Source: Ruminococcus sp. UBA1828 (GTDB lineage: Bacteria > Bacillota > Clostridia > Oscillospirales > Ruminococcaceae). From it: DNA of 13,541 bases. The stretch is taken from NCBI GenBank assembly GCA_002338885.1, contig DDJI01000032.1, positions 1 through 13,541 of the forward strand. Reading direction: 5' to 3'. The translations under genes and the position numbers were made by a program. The notes below the pieces were generated by a model that had not been told where the DNA came from, did no database searches, and saw only the letters and a list, made by a program, of their open reading frames with translations. Positions 1 to 5,802 of the stretch are shown in pieces. Every line of letters begins with the position of its first letter. Positions within the stretch are counted from its first letter, which is position 1.

Positions 1-2
1 AT

Positions 3-212
3 CGGCATAATGTCTGTGCGGACGTGTATGCAAACAAAAACTGCTTTTCAAGGGGCGGGTGGTCGATTTACACCGGCTCTGCGGCGTGGTATTACAAGGC
101 GATCACCGAGGACATTTTGGGAATAAGAATGGAGGCGGGAAAGCTGAGCGTCAAAAAAACGCCCTTTAACCGGGGCGTCACGATAAAGTACGACGGAAAA
201 ACCATCACGTAA
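3..212 (+). CDS. C-terminal fragment of a GH94-like glycoside phosphorylase (5' end outside window)
   Basis: The frame is open from the left edge to a TAA at 210-212, giving about 69 residues of the C-terminus of a larger protein. The stretch ADVYAN followed by RGGWSIYTGSAAWYYKAI resembles the end of the (alpha/alpha)6 catalytic domain of GH94 enzymes (cellobiose/chitobiose phosphorylases and the C-terminal part of cyclic beta-1,2-glucan synthases), where a GGW-x-YTGSA-x-W segment is typical. It is followed by the usual short beta-rich tail (ILGIR...GKLSV). GH94 enzymes cleave beta-glucosides with phosphate. Substrate and full length cannot be judged from this fragment. The assignment is from motif memory only. 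The gene ends at a hairpin terminator shared with the converging dacF. Confidence 0.68.
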   Translation, partial: RHNVCADVYANKNCFSRGGWSIYTGSAAWYYKAITEDILGIRMEAGKLSVKKTPFNRGVTIKYDGKTIT

Positions 213-217
213 ACCGA

Positions 218-249
218 AAACTCCGGACGGCGCATGCAGTCCGGAGTTT
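218..249. terminator. Bidirectional Rho-independent terminator between the GH94-like gene and dacF
   Basis: A perfect 11-bp stem, AAACTCCGGAC (218-228) pairing with GTCCGGAGTTT (239-249), encloses a 10-nt loop. It is followed on the plus strand by a T-rich run (attttgctatttt) and on the minus strand by TTTTCGGTTT. It sits in the 43 bp between two converging stop codons, so it probably serves both genes. Confidence 0.85.
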
Positions 250-255
250 ATTTTG

Positions 256-1623
256 CTATTTTCTCTTTTTCGGCGTTCCGTAAAGGCGGGAGCGCTTTTT
301 GTTTTGGTTGTGAACCACTATTTTAAGCACTATGATCAAAACAGTATACGCAAGAAAAAACCCAACGGTGATTTTAAGGGCGGTGTAAAAGTCGTCGGAA
401 CCGATAAAGCTCTTTGCCACAGTCACCATAGAGCTGCGCTCCGACCTGGCAAGGCTTTGAGTTGCGATGAGGTCTATCGTGGCAAGCGTTTCCCCGCCGT
501 ATGAAAGCTCGAGCGTTCCGAGCTTATCTCCGGCGTTTACCGGCGCAACCACGTTCTGATCGAGGGTTATCTCCTGATGTATTGAGCTGAGCGGTATGGA
601 CTTGTTCCATATCTGCGAATACGCCTGTGCGGGACGGACTATCACGTAGTCCTGACCGTCGCCGTATTCCACCGGCGCCTCGGCTTTTTCCTCCGTTGCC
701 AAAACTATGTCTGTGTATTCAAGGTTGTCAAATGCCCATTCGTATATCGTCTTTGCGTCTATGAAGTTGTAAAATACGTTGTTTCCCTGAGCGTCCTGCT
801 GAGGTGCGTTCATGGTTATCAGCAAATAGCTGTAGCCGTCCTTGTATGCAAGCGACGCCAAGCATCTTCCCGCCTCGTCAAGCGTTCCGGTCTTTATTCC
901 CTTGACGTATTCGTAGTAGTAGTCACCGCCGTTTGTGCGGGACATCATGTAGTTTGTGTGAGATATTGTTCTCGGCTCGGGATGGTAGTCGGTAGCCTCC
1001 ATGGTGTACTCAACGGTGCAGGATATTTCGGTGAACATCGGCAGGCTCATGGCGTATTCGGTTATTACCGCCATGTCTCTTGCCGTGGTGTAGTGGTCCT
1101 CCCAGAACAGGCCGTGCGCGTTTGTGAAGTGAGTGTTTACGCATCCGAGCTGTGCCGCCTTGTCATTCATCATATCGACAAAGTTTTGTATGCTTCCGCC
1201 GCCTATGTTGTACGCTATGATGTTGGCTGCTTCGCACGCCGAGCGGAGCATCATCGCGTAAAGCAGGTCTTTATACGACACCTTTTCGCCGATTCTTATG
1301 TCCGCGGTAGAGGCGCCAGTCATGTACAGCTCGTCAAAGCATGCCGACGGGCCGGAAACGTATGTAGTAGACAGCGCGGAAATGTTGTCCTTGTACTCCT
1401 CCAAAAGTATTATGGCGGTCATGATTTTTGTCAAAGAGGCGGGAACAAGCTGCTTGTCGGCGTTCTTTTCATACACCACCTCGTCGGTGTCGAGGTTGAC
1501 GAGGTACGCCGCCTCCGAATATATAGTTGTGCCGTCCGGCAGTGAGAAGGTGATCGCTTGTACGTTCACCGCCATCATCACGGTTAAAAAGCATACGCAT
1601 ATGAGTAAACTGAGCTTGCGCAT
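256..1623 (-). CDS. dacF: D-alanyl-D-alanine carboxypeptidase (penicillin-binding protein, peptidase S11, DacF-like)
   Basis: Membrane-anchored DD-carboxypeptidase that would remove the terminal D-Ala from peptidoglycan stem pentapeptides. Numbering from an upstream TTG at 1629 (two residues longer), it has an N-terminal signal segment (about residues 3-25), the nucleophile motif SLTK (Ser65, Lys68), a second motif reading SAC (130-132) where SxN is usual, and KTGT (246-249). A beta-rich C-terminal domain (about 300-390) follows. A terminal membrane helix (about 417-440) and a basic tail replace the amphipathic anchor of Gram-negative PBP5. Length is normal for the family. I chose the ATG at 1623, which sits 10 nt after AAGGAAAGG; the TTG at 1629 is only 4-5 nt from it and remains possible. 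It is monocistronic, with its own promoter. Confidence 0.93.
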   Translation of the reverse strand: MRKLSLLICVCFLTVMMAVNVQAITFSLPDGTTIYSEAAYLVNLDTDEVVYEKNADKQLVPASLTKIMTAIILLEEYKDNISALSTTYVSGPSACFDELYMTGASTADIRIGEKVSYKDLLYAMMLRSACEAANIIAYNIGGGSIQNFVDMMNDKAAQLGCVNTHFTNAHGLFWEDHYTTARDMAVITEYAMSLPMFTEISCTVEYTMEATDYHPEPRTISHTNYMMSRTNGGDYYYEYVKGIKTGTLDEAGRCLASLAYKDGYSYLLITMNAPQQDAQGNNVFYNFIDAKTIYEWAFDNLEYTDIVLATEEKAEAPVEYGDGQDYVIVRPAQAYSQIWNKSIPLSSIHQEITLDQNVVAPVNAGDKLGTLELSYGGETLATIDLIATQSLARSERSSMVTVAKSFIGSDDFYTALKITVGFFLAYTVLIIVLKIVVHNQNKKRSRLYGTPKKRK

Positions 1624-1683
1624 TTGCAATAGTCCTTTCCTTAGTTCCGTTCAACATTTTTCACGTAAAATATAATTATCAAC

Positions 1684-1712
1684 AGTATAGCAGATTTCAG
1701 ACCTATTTTAAA
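1684..1712 (-). promoter_or_regulatory. Probable sigma-A promoter of dacF
   Basis: On the minus strand, TTTAAA (1712-1707) and TATACT (1689-1684) are separated by 17 bp. The -10 is preceded by TGC, an extended -10 element that compensates for the weak -35. The start codon lies about 60 nt downstream. Confidence 0.6.
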
Positions 1713-1756
1713 GTGAAAAGATATTAATATTTGATTACAGTTTACAAAAGGCGCGC

Positions 1757-1788
1757 AAAAAGCCCCCGAGGCAAGCTTGCCCCGGGGG
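1757..1788 (-). terminator. Rho-independent terminator of the thiT-thiN unit
   Basis: On the minus strand a very strong stem runs CCCCCG-x-GGCAAG / CTTGCC-x-CGGGGG (1788 to 1763, one mismatched pair, almost no loop), followed by CTTTTTG. It lies 7 bp beyond the thiN stop codon. Confidence 0.87.
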
Positions 1789-1795
1789 TGAAAAG

Positions 1796-2440
1796 CTATG
1801 TTTTCGGCTGTTCCTTTGAGGAAACAACTATCAAAAGCCTTCCTTTCTTCACTTCGACTTGTGCAAAATCCGCAATTATCTCGTTGCTCACGCCAAGAGG
1901 GAAGTCTGCGCTGAGCGTCACCCCGCTGACAGGGTACTTCACGCCCGATTCGCTCACGCCTTCGCAGTCTCCGCCGTATGCGAACACCGACAAATAGCTG
2001 CAATGGGTCTTTGGTATGCATACTTTGCCGCTTATTATCATGGCGGCGTTTCTTTGATCCGCCATGATTGCGCTTGCTCCGTGCGACTCGGCATACGCCA
2101 AGGACTGTATGTTTGCCACGGTGTGGTCAAGCCTGCCGCCTATTCCGCCCGCTATTACGATTTCGTCCGCGCCCTTTGAGAGCGCATATTTTATGCACAG
2201 CATGGTGTCTGTGTCGTCCTTTTCGCAGGGCACGGTTATGACATCTGCATGCTCGCCGTGCGGCAAAAGCGCTTTTCCGGGGCTTGCGTGGTCGAAATCC
2301 CCTATAATCACGTCGGGGTGAATGCCAAGCTCGCGAGCCAGCTCATAGGAATTGTCGGCGCATATTGTCATGTCGCAGCCGGCTGTTAAGCGCTCGGGCG
2401 GCATGCCATTGAGATAGGGGGTGAGAATTAAAGCTTTCAT
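1796..2440 (-). CDS. thiN: Thiamine pyrophosphokinase
   Basis: Converts thiamine plus ATP to thiamine diphosphate, the active cofactor, in the cytosol. The 214-residue product equals the usual length of Bacillus ThiN. Family motifs appear in order: ADNS (28-31), IIGDFD (45-50, acidic nucleotide/Mg site), EKDDTDT (73-79), GGRLDHTVANI (101-111) and LGVSNE (182-187, C-terminal thiamine-binding beta domain). The start is the ATG at 2440, which opens directly on the first beta strand (MKALIL) and leaves a 19-bp gap to the thiT stop. A TTG 60 bp upstream (2500) would overlap thiT and add residues without family support. The ribosome binding site before 2440 is weak, so translation may depend on coupling to thiT. 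Control comes from the TPP riboswitch upstream of thiT. Confidence 0.93.
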   Translation of the reverse strand: MKALILTPYLNGMPPERLTAGCDMTICADNSYELARELGIHPDVIIGDFDHASPGKALLPHGEHADVITVPCEKDDTDTMLCIKYALSKGADEIVIAGGIGGRLDHTVANIQSLAYAESHGASAIMADQRNAAMIISGKVCIPKTHCSYLSVFAYGGDCEGVSESGVKYPVSGVTLSADFPLGVSNEIIADFAQVEVKKGRLLIVVSSKEQPKT

Positions 2441-2459
2441 ATGCAGCCTGTTTTTAGCT

Positions 2460-3275
2460 TTAAGCTTTTTGCTTTCTTGAGAAGTTGCGAGCGCATGCAA
2501 GAGCTACAGCCATGATTATTCCTATTGCGGTCACAACGATTACAGACGTCCAATCGACTTCGGCGATGTTGGTTATGGTGAACTCTCCGGTTTCGGCGTC
2601 CTGAAGATGAGCAAAGATTGCAACAACGTCATACACAACCGCCGCAACAACCGAAAGCCCCGCAACCGGCAGCATCCACGCGGTGTTCTTGTCCTCGCTC
2701 TTTTGATACATCCTCGTGGGAACTGCAGCTCTTAAATCGATGGTGGAGCCTATGTACATGGCTGCCGCAATCAGGACTATTGCCTCCGGAAGCATGTATG
2801 TTGCGTTGTAGATGAAGGAATAGATGAGCGCATCCTGAGTGGGTATTGAAAGCCCCGCCCAAACGGTGGCGCCGGACACAACGTGGCATGCGTAGCGAAG
2901 AATGCAGGCGAGCAGGCATCCCATCGAAAGTCCGACAGCCTGGTTGCTGATCGACTTGCGGAACACTCCCGCAAAGCCTATTACCGTGAATGCTATGATG
3001 TAGTCGAGCAGCACAACGGCAACTATGCTCTGCCAGCCGGTAACCCAGCTGAGTCTGTTAAGACCTAAAAGCTGCTGAAGCACGCCGTACACAAATCCCG
3101 AGCCGATGCCCCATCCCAAGCCGTGGCGGTAAGCTATTATCGCAACGGGAAGCATGGATGCTATCGTCACCGATCCGCCGTAAGGCAGATCTATGATCTT
3201 AAAGATACTGAGCACGGTCGCAAGAGCGATCATTATGGCGCTTTCAACTAACGCCAAAAGTTTTTTGTCACGCAT
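2460..3275 (-). CDS. thiT: Thiamine-specific ECF transporter S component, with C-terminal extension
   Basis: Membrane substrate-binding subunit that captures thiamine and works with a shared ECF energising module (EcfA/A'/T), which is not encoded in this window. Residues 1-185 match ThiT: six hydrophobic segments, an alanine-rich first helix suited to EcfT contact, and a ligand-site pattern of His131, Trp139, Tyr152 and Asn157. These have exactly the spacing of the thiamine-binding His125/Trp133/Tyr146/Asn151 that I recall for Lactococcus ThiT. At 271 residues it is about 80 longer than usual; the extra part (about 186-271) has two more hydrophobic helices (about 199-222 and 243-262). The ATG at 3275 follows AAGGAG with a 9-nt spacer. 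Located 19 bp before thiN and directly downstream of a TPP riboswitch, which strongly supports the substrate call. Confidence 0.93.
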   Translation of the reverse strand: MRDKKLLALVESAIMIALATVLSIFKIIDLPYGGSVTIASMLPVAIIAYRHGLGWGIGSGFVYGVLQQLLGLNRLSWVTGWQSIVAVVLLDYIIAFTVIGFAGVFRKSISNQAVGLSMGCLLACILRYACHVVSGATVWAGLSIPTQDALIYSFIYNATYMLPEAIVLIAAAMYIGSTIDLRAAVPTRMYQKSEDKNTAWMLPVAGLSVVAAVVYDVVAIFAHLQDAETGEFTITNIAEVDWTSVIVVTAIGIIMAVALACARNFSRKQKA

Positions 3276-3351
3276 TTTTGATTTCTCCTTTTTATATGCA
3301 TGTAATGTCAATAAAACACCCGCTCGCTCATGTCGCTTTTGCAAACGCAGC

Positions 3352-3386
3352 AAATAAAAAAGCCGCGGAACAGATAATTCCGAGGC
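3352..3386 (-). terminator. Riboswitch expression-platform terminator
   Basis: On the minus strand GCCTCGGAA (3386-3378) pairs with TTCCGCGGC (3370-3362) with one mismatch, then TTTTTTATTT follows. It lies between the TPP aptamer and thiT, so it is the likely premature terminator formed when TPP is bound. Confidence 0.8.
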
Positions 3387-3413
3387 AAACACAGCGTTAT
3401 GTCGTCACCTGAA

Positions 3414-3510
3414 AAAATCAGGTCGCCCTACGTCGGCATTATCCGAATCAGGTTATGGGTCGAAACGTCAGTCCGTTTCCTCTCAGCCCGCATACGAGCT
3501 CCCCTGTTTT
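3414..3510 (-). ncRNA. TPP riboswitch (THI element) controlling thiT-thiN
   Basis: The minus strand carries the conserved THI-box blocks in order: GGGGAGC (3504-3498), GGGCTGAGA (3489-3481), ACCTGATTCGGATAATGCC (from 3452) and GTAGGG (to 3424). A P1 helix can be drawn as AAAACAGG (3510-3503) with CCTG-A-TTTT (3422-3414), one bulged A. TPP binding is expected to stop transcription at the terminator just downstream. A second hairpin (3423-3407) overlaps the 3' strand of P1. Confidence 0.95.
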
Positions 3511-3520
3511 ATCGAATGAA

Positions 3521-3549
3521 ATAATATCACAAACATCTTTCGTTGTCAA
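3521..3549 (-). promoter_or_regulatory. Sigma-A promoter of the thiT-thiN riboswitch transcript
   Basis: Perfect -35 TTGACA (3549-3544), 17-bp spacer, and -10 TATTAT (3526-3521) on the minus strand. The expected start point is close to 3514, only a few bases before the riboswitch P1 helix. Confidence 0.88.
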
Positions 3550-3569
3550 CATAAAATCACATCACCGTA

Positions 3570-3606
3570 AAAAAGCCAAAGAGCGTTTCGTTTTGAAACG
3601 CTCTTT
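3570..3606 (-). terminator. Rho-independent terminator downstream of the NlpC/P60-like lipoprotein gene
   Basis: A perfect 12-bp stem AAAGAGCGTTTC (3578-3589) / GAAACGCTCTTT (3595-3606) with a 5-nt loop is followed on the minus strand by GGCTTTTTTT. It lies 88 bp past the stop of the lipoprotein gene and about 20 bp before the thiT promoter, insulating the two. A T-run on the other side could also stop plus-strand transcripts. Confidence 0.8.
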
Positions 3607-3693
3607 TTGTAGGCTTTTGTCTGGTTATATTTATATGGAGGAAAAAATATGAAGATATCTTAATTGGTTTTGCAGCTTTTTGTCATGCTCAAG

Positions 3694-4425
3694 TTACTGC
3701 GCTGCATAGGGACGTATGCCGGTCACAAACCTTGACGTCCAGTAATTTGTCGTGATGTTTGCGGTCTTTACAAACTCATCGGGCACGGGGGAGTAGATTA
3801 TCAGTCCGCCGCCCACGTATACTCCGCAGAAACTTGCCTCGCCGCCCGGCTCAGCTGCAAAGTAGACAATGTCGCCTGCCGAAAGCTCGTTATAAGGGAT
3901 CTTGTCTCCGCTTTCAAGCTGGTTCTTTAAGCTCCTCGGGAAATCGCCGCCGGCTGCGTTTACACAGTAGTATGTAAGTCCGGATGTATCAAAGCCTTCT
4001 TCAGGTGAAGAACCACCCATTGTGAAGGGTATGCCTATCTGCTGCGTGGCAACGTCCACAATCTTTTCATACAGGCTTTCGCTTGTCTGGGGAGTTTGCG
4101 GCTCGGTCACGGGCTGAGTTTCGTCCGGAACCGTCTGCGTCACCTCAGGTTCCGTAGTCACTGCCGGATCCGTAGTAACTTCCGGCTCGGTCTCCTGCGG
4201 CTCCGAAGTTGTCACCTGAGGCTCTGTCACTTCTTCCGTCTCGGACGGATCGGTGGTCTCCTGCGAAAGGGTTGTGTCCTGAGTTACCGACTCCGATGAC
4301 GACAAGTCGCTGCCGTCTGTGCTTTTAGCGGAGTCGTCTTCGATCTTTCCGCATGCCGCCATTGCTGCCACTATTGCAACCGCTGCTGCCAGGGCAATTA
4401 TAACGCGAATCTTGTTTTTGCTCAT
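3694..4425 (-). CDS. Surface lipoprotein with a catalytically degenerate NlpC/P60-type domain
   Basis: 243 residues. The N-terminal hydrophobic signal (6-24) ends in a lipobox-like AMAAC with lipidated Cys25. Residues 33-117 form a Thr/Ser/Pro/Glu-rich linker with repeated TEP, TTDP and EPEVT units, of the kind that spans the cell wall. Residues 118-243 follow the NlpC/P60 fold outline: a helix with IGIPFTMGGSSPEEG, the FDxSGL block (145-150), PRS...Q...G, LSAGDIVYF (181-189), GVYVGGG (201-207) and a final beta strand. The family's catalytic Cys is Thr147, its His is Phe199, and the third polar residue appears to be Tyr211. It is thus probably a non-hydrolytic, perhaps peptidoglycan-binding, domain. 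The ATG at 4425 follows GAGGTG with 6 nt; a GTG at 4434 lies inside that site and is rejected. Confidence 0.85.
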   Translation of the reverse strand: MSKNKIRVIIALAAAVAIVAAMAACGKIEDDSAKSTDGSDLSSSESVTQDTTLSQETTDPSETEEVTEPQVTTSEPQETEPEVTTDPAVTTEPEVTQTVPDETQPVTEPQTPQTSESLYEKIVDVATQQIGIPFTMGGSSPEEGFDTSGLTYYCVNAAGGDFPRSLKNQLESGDKIPYNELSAGDIVYFAAEPGGEASFCGVYVGGGLIIYSPVPDEFVKTANITTNYWTSRFVTGIRPYAAQ

Positions 4426-4477
4426 CGTTGTCACCTCGTTCTTGTCGTGTACGTTTTGTACTCTTGTCTACATCTAC

Positions 4478-4505
4478 ATTGTACCACAACCCACATGGTA
4501 ATCAA
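4478..4505 (-). promoter_or_regulatory. Probable promoter of the NlpC/P60-like lipoprotein gene
   Basis: TTGATT (4505-4500), 16-bp spacer and TACAAT (4483-4478) on the minus strand. The 5' untranslated leader would be about 45 nt. Confidence 0.6.
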
Positions 4506-4552
4506 GAACAAAGCAATTACAATAGATGACAAGTTGGTTACAAGCTGTACTT

Positions 4553-5644
4553 TCAGGTGACGATGCTGTTACGCGGCTGTTTCAAAACGGCATAAAGGTT
4601 TGTGTCCCATGCGGGATAGTAGGGAAAATGCCTGATGTACAAGCTGTACTCAGGACACAGCTCGTGTATTTTAAGAGGTATTTCAAATATATCCGCAACC
4701 CTGTGATACAGCGCTATGCAAAGCTTCGGGCGGCGCTCAAGTATAGTTTTTTCCGAGCCGCACACGGCAGACATTTCCGCACCCTCTACATCATATTTTA
4801 TGTAGGAACATTTGTCCCCGTTCAGCACGCTGTCCAGCGTCAGCTGCATTATCTGCACGCCCTTGTCCGCCCGACGGGACATCCTTCCTCCGCCTGCCGA
4901 CACGGTTATCATGCGGTTTTCATCGCCTGCCGCAGCGTTTATCGCCTCGACATTGTCAAGGTGCGCGGTGTTTTCCTTCAGCTTTCTGAAGTTTCTTGCG
5001 TTCGGCTCGAATGCGTATATGCGGCGGTACTTTCCCGACACTGCATCGACAAACTCCGCTACGGTGTCGCCGGTATATGCGCCGAGGTCGGCGTATGTCT
5101 CATCGCTGCCGAAAGAAAGTATGCCGACAGCTTCGCTCGGGTCGCTTTCACAGCTTTTGAGGCAGGATATTTCTCCGGTTATCCTGTACTCGATCAGCTT
5201 TTCAAAGCATGTGCGGGAGCGCTCGTCCGAAAGAAGGTTATACACTCTTAAAAGGCTGTCGAAGTTTTCACGCAGGTATTCCTTTGTAAACAGTCCGCCG
5301 CCGACAACCGGCATGTCCGGCACAATCAGCTTGTGCCGCTTTGCAACGCCGTCGATTTTGTCTATCAGGGATTTGTACCCCGCGCCGAAAGCGAGAACTA
5401 TTATAAAGTCGTCGATTCGGCTTTCTATTTCGGACAGGCTGTGAATCCTGTGACCCAAAAAGGTTTTGTCCCGCACAAATTCGTCGCTTGCAAATATCCC
5501 TGCACAGGGTATGCCGTACCTGTCAAACACGTCAAAAAGCTTTATGCACCCGTCGCCCATTCCCCATACGAATATCGGAAGCTTGCTGTCTTTAAGCAGC
5601 TCAACATATGGTGTAAGCGAATTAAAATACTCTAAACTAAACAC
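4553..5644 (-). CDS. FkbM-family SAM-dependent methyltransferase with an N-terminal Rossmann-like domain
   Basis: 363 residues. The C-terminal two thirds match FkbM-type O-methyltransferases, which usually methylate sugars or polyketide/peptide hydroxyls. SAM motif I is YADLGAYTGDT (184-194), the acidic end of strand 2 is YAFEPNARN (210-218), and the late motif IKYDVEGAE (282-290) is typical of the family. The N-terminal part (about 20-115) looks like a separate alpha/beta nucleotide-binding-like unit: IFVWGMGDG (24-32) forms a glycine turn, followed by SLSEI and a hydrophobic strand IIVLAFG. The start appears to be GTG at 5644; the next upstream in-frame codon set ends at a TAG and no ATG precedes the first domain. 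The ribosome binding site (AGCGGAAC) is poor. It has its own promoter with a Fur-like palindrome. No adjacent glycosyltransferases reveal the substrate. Confidence 0.85.
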   Translation of the reverse strand: MFSLEYFNSLTPYVELLKDSKLPIFVWGMGDGCIKLFDVFDRYGIPCAGIFASDEFVRDKTFLGHRIHSLSEIESRIDDFIIVLAFGAGYKSLIDKIDGVAKRHKLIVPDMPVVGGGLFTKEYLRENFDSLLRVYNLLSDERSRTCFEKLIEYRITGEISCLKSCESDPSEAVGILSFGSDETYADLGAYTGDTVAEFVDAVSGKYRRIYAFEPNARNFRKLKENTAHLDNVEAINAAAGDENRMITVSAGGGRMSRRADKGVQIMQLTLDSVLNGDKCSYIKYDVEGAEMSAVCGSEKTILERRPKLCIALYHRVADIFEIPLKIHELCPEYSLYIRHFPYYPAWDTNLYAVLKQPRNSIVT

Positions 5645-5669
5645 AATTTGTTCCGCTCTGCCTTTCTAA

Positions 5670-5686
5670 TAGATAATAATTATCTA
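5670..5686. promoter_or_regulatory. Fur-like operator (7-1-7 palindrome) at the fkbM transcription start
   Basis: An 8-1-8 inverted repeat, TAGATAAT-A-ATTATCTA. Its inner 15 bases match the Fur 7-1-7 consensus TGATAAT-n-ATTATCA at 12 of 14 defined positions and match PerR (TTATAAT-n-ATTATAA) less well. It begins just downstream of the -10 of the methyltransferase promoter and covers the expected start point, a position suited to repression. The regulator is not in the window. Confidence 0.6.
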
Positions 5687-5687
5687 C

Positions 5688-5716
5688 ATTATATTAAGTT
5701 TTTTGTTGCAAATCAA
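5688..5716 (-). promoter_or_regulatory. Sigma-A promoter of the FkbM methyltransferase gene
   Basis: TTGATT (5716-5711), 17-bp spacer, and a perfect TATAAT (5693-5688) on the minus strand, about 45 bp upstream of the GTG start. Confidence 0.78.
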
Positions 5717-5734
5717 CTGATTTATTTTCCCTTC

Positions 5735-5762
5735 TTGAAAACTGAAAAAACCGGTGTATAAT
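5735..5762 (+). promoter_or_regulatory. Sigma-A promoter of the CPA2 antiporter gene
   Basis: TTGAAA (5735-5740), 16-bp spacer and perfect TATAAT (5757-5762), 40 bp before the start codon. It is divergent from the methyltransferase promoter, with 18 bp between the two -35 elements. Confidence 0.78.
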
Positions 5763-5802
5763 AAGTAGCATAGAAAACTTGTATGTATAGAAGGTGGAAT
5801 CA

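Noticed and set aside
24-212. A complete 62-residue small protein starting at 24
   Set aside because: The frame is open to the left edge and the residues before that ATG-like position fit the GH94 C-terminus, so it is a truncated large gene.
958-1545. A 195-codon plus-strand open frame opposite dacF
   Set aside because: It is the complement of a well-supported gene and has low-complexity His/Arg/Val-rich composition, no ribosome binding site and no motif.
4539-4650. A 13-nt repeat (TACAAGCTGTACT) at 4539-4551 and 4638-4650
   Set aside because: One copy lies inside the methyltransferase coding region, and one or so exact 13-mer pair is expected by chance in a window this size.
4526-5251. A 241-codon plus-strand open frame opposite the methyltransferase gene, plus a 210-codon frame at 4812-5444
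   Set aside because: Both are antisense shadows; the minus strand carries clear SAM-binding and FkbM motifs, and these frames have no start signal or family features.
5671-5685. PerR or Zur operator instead of Fur
   Set aside because: Each half-site matches Fur at 6 of 7 positions but PerR at only 5 of 7 and Zur less; the Fur family remains the best guess, without excluding a relative.
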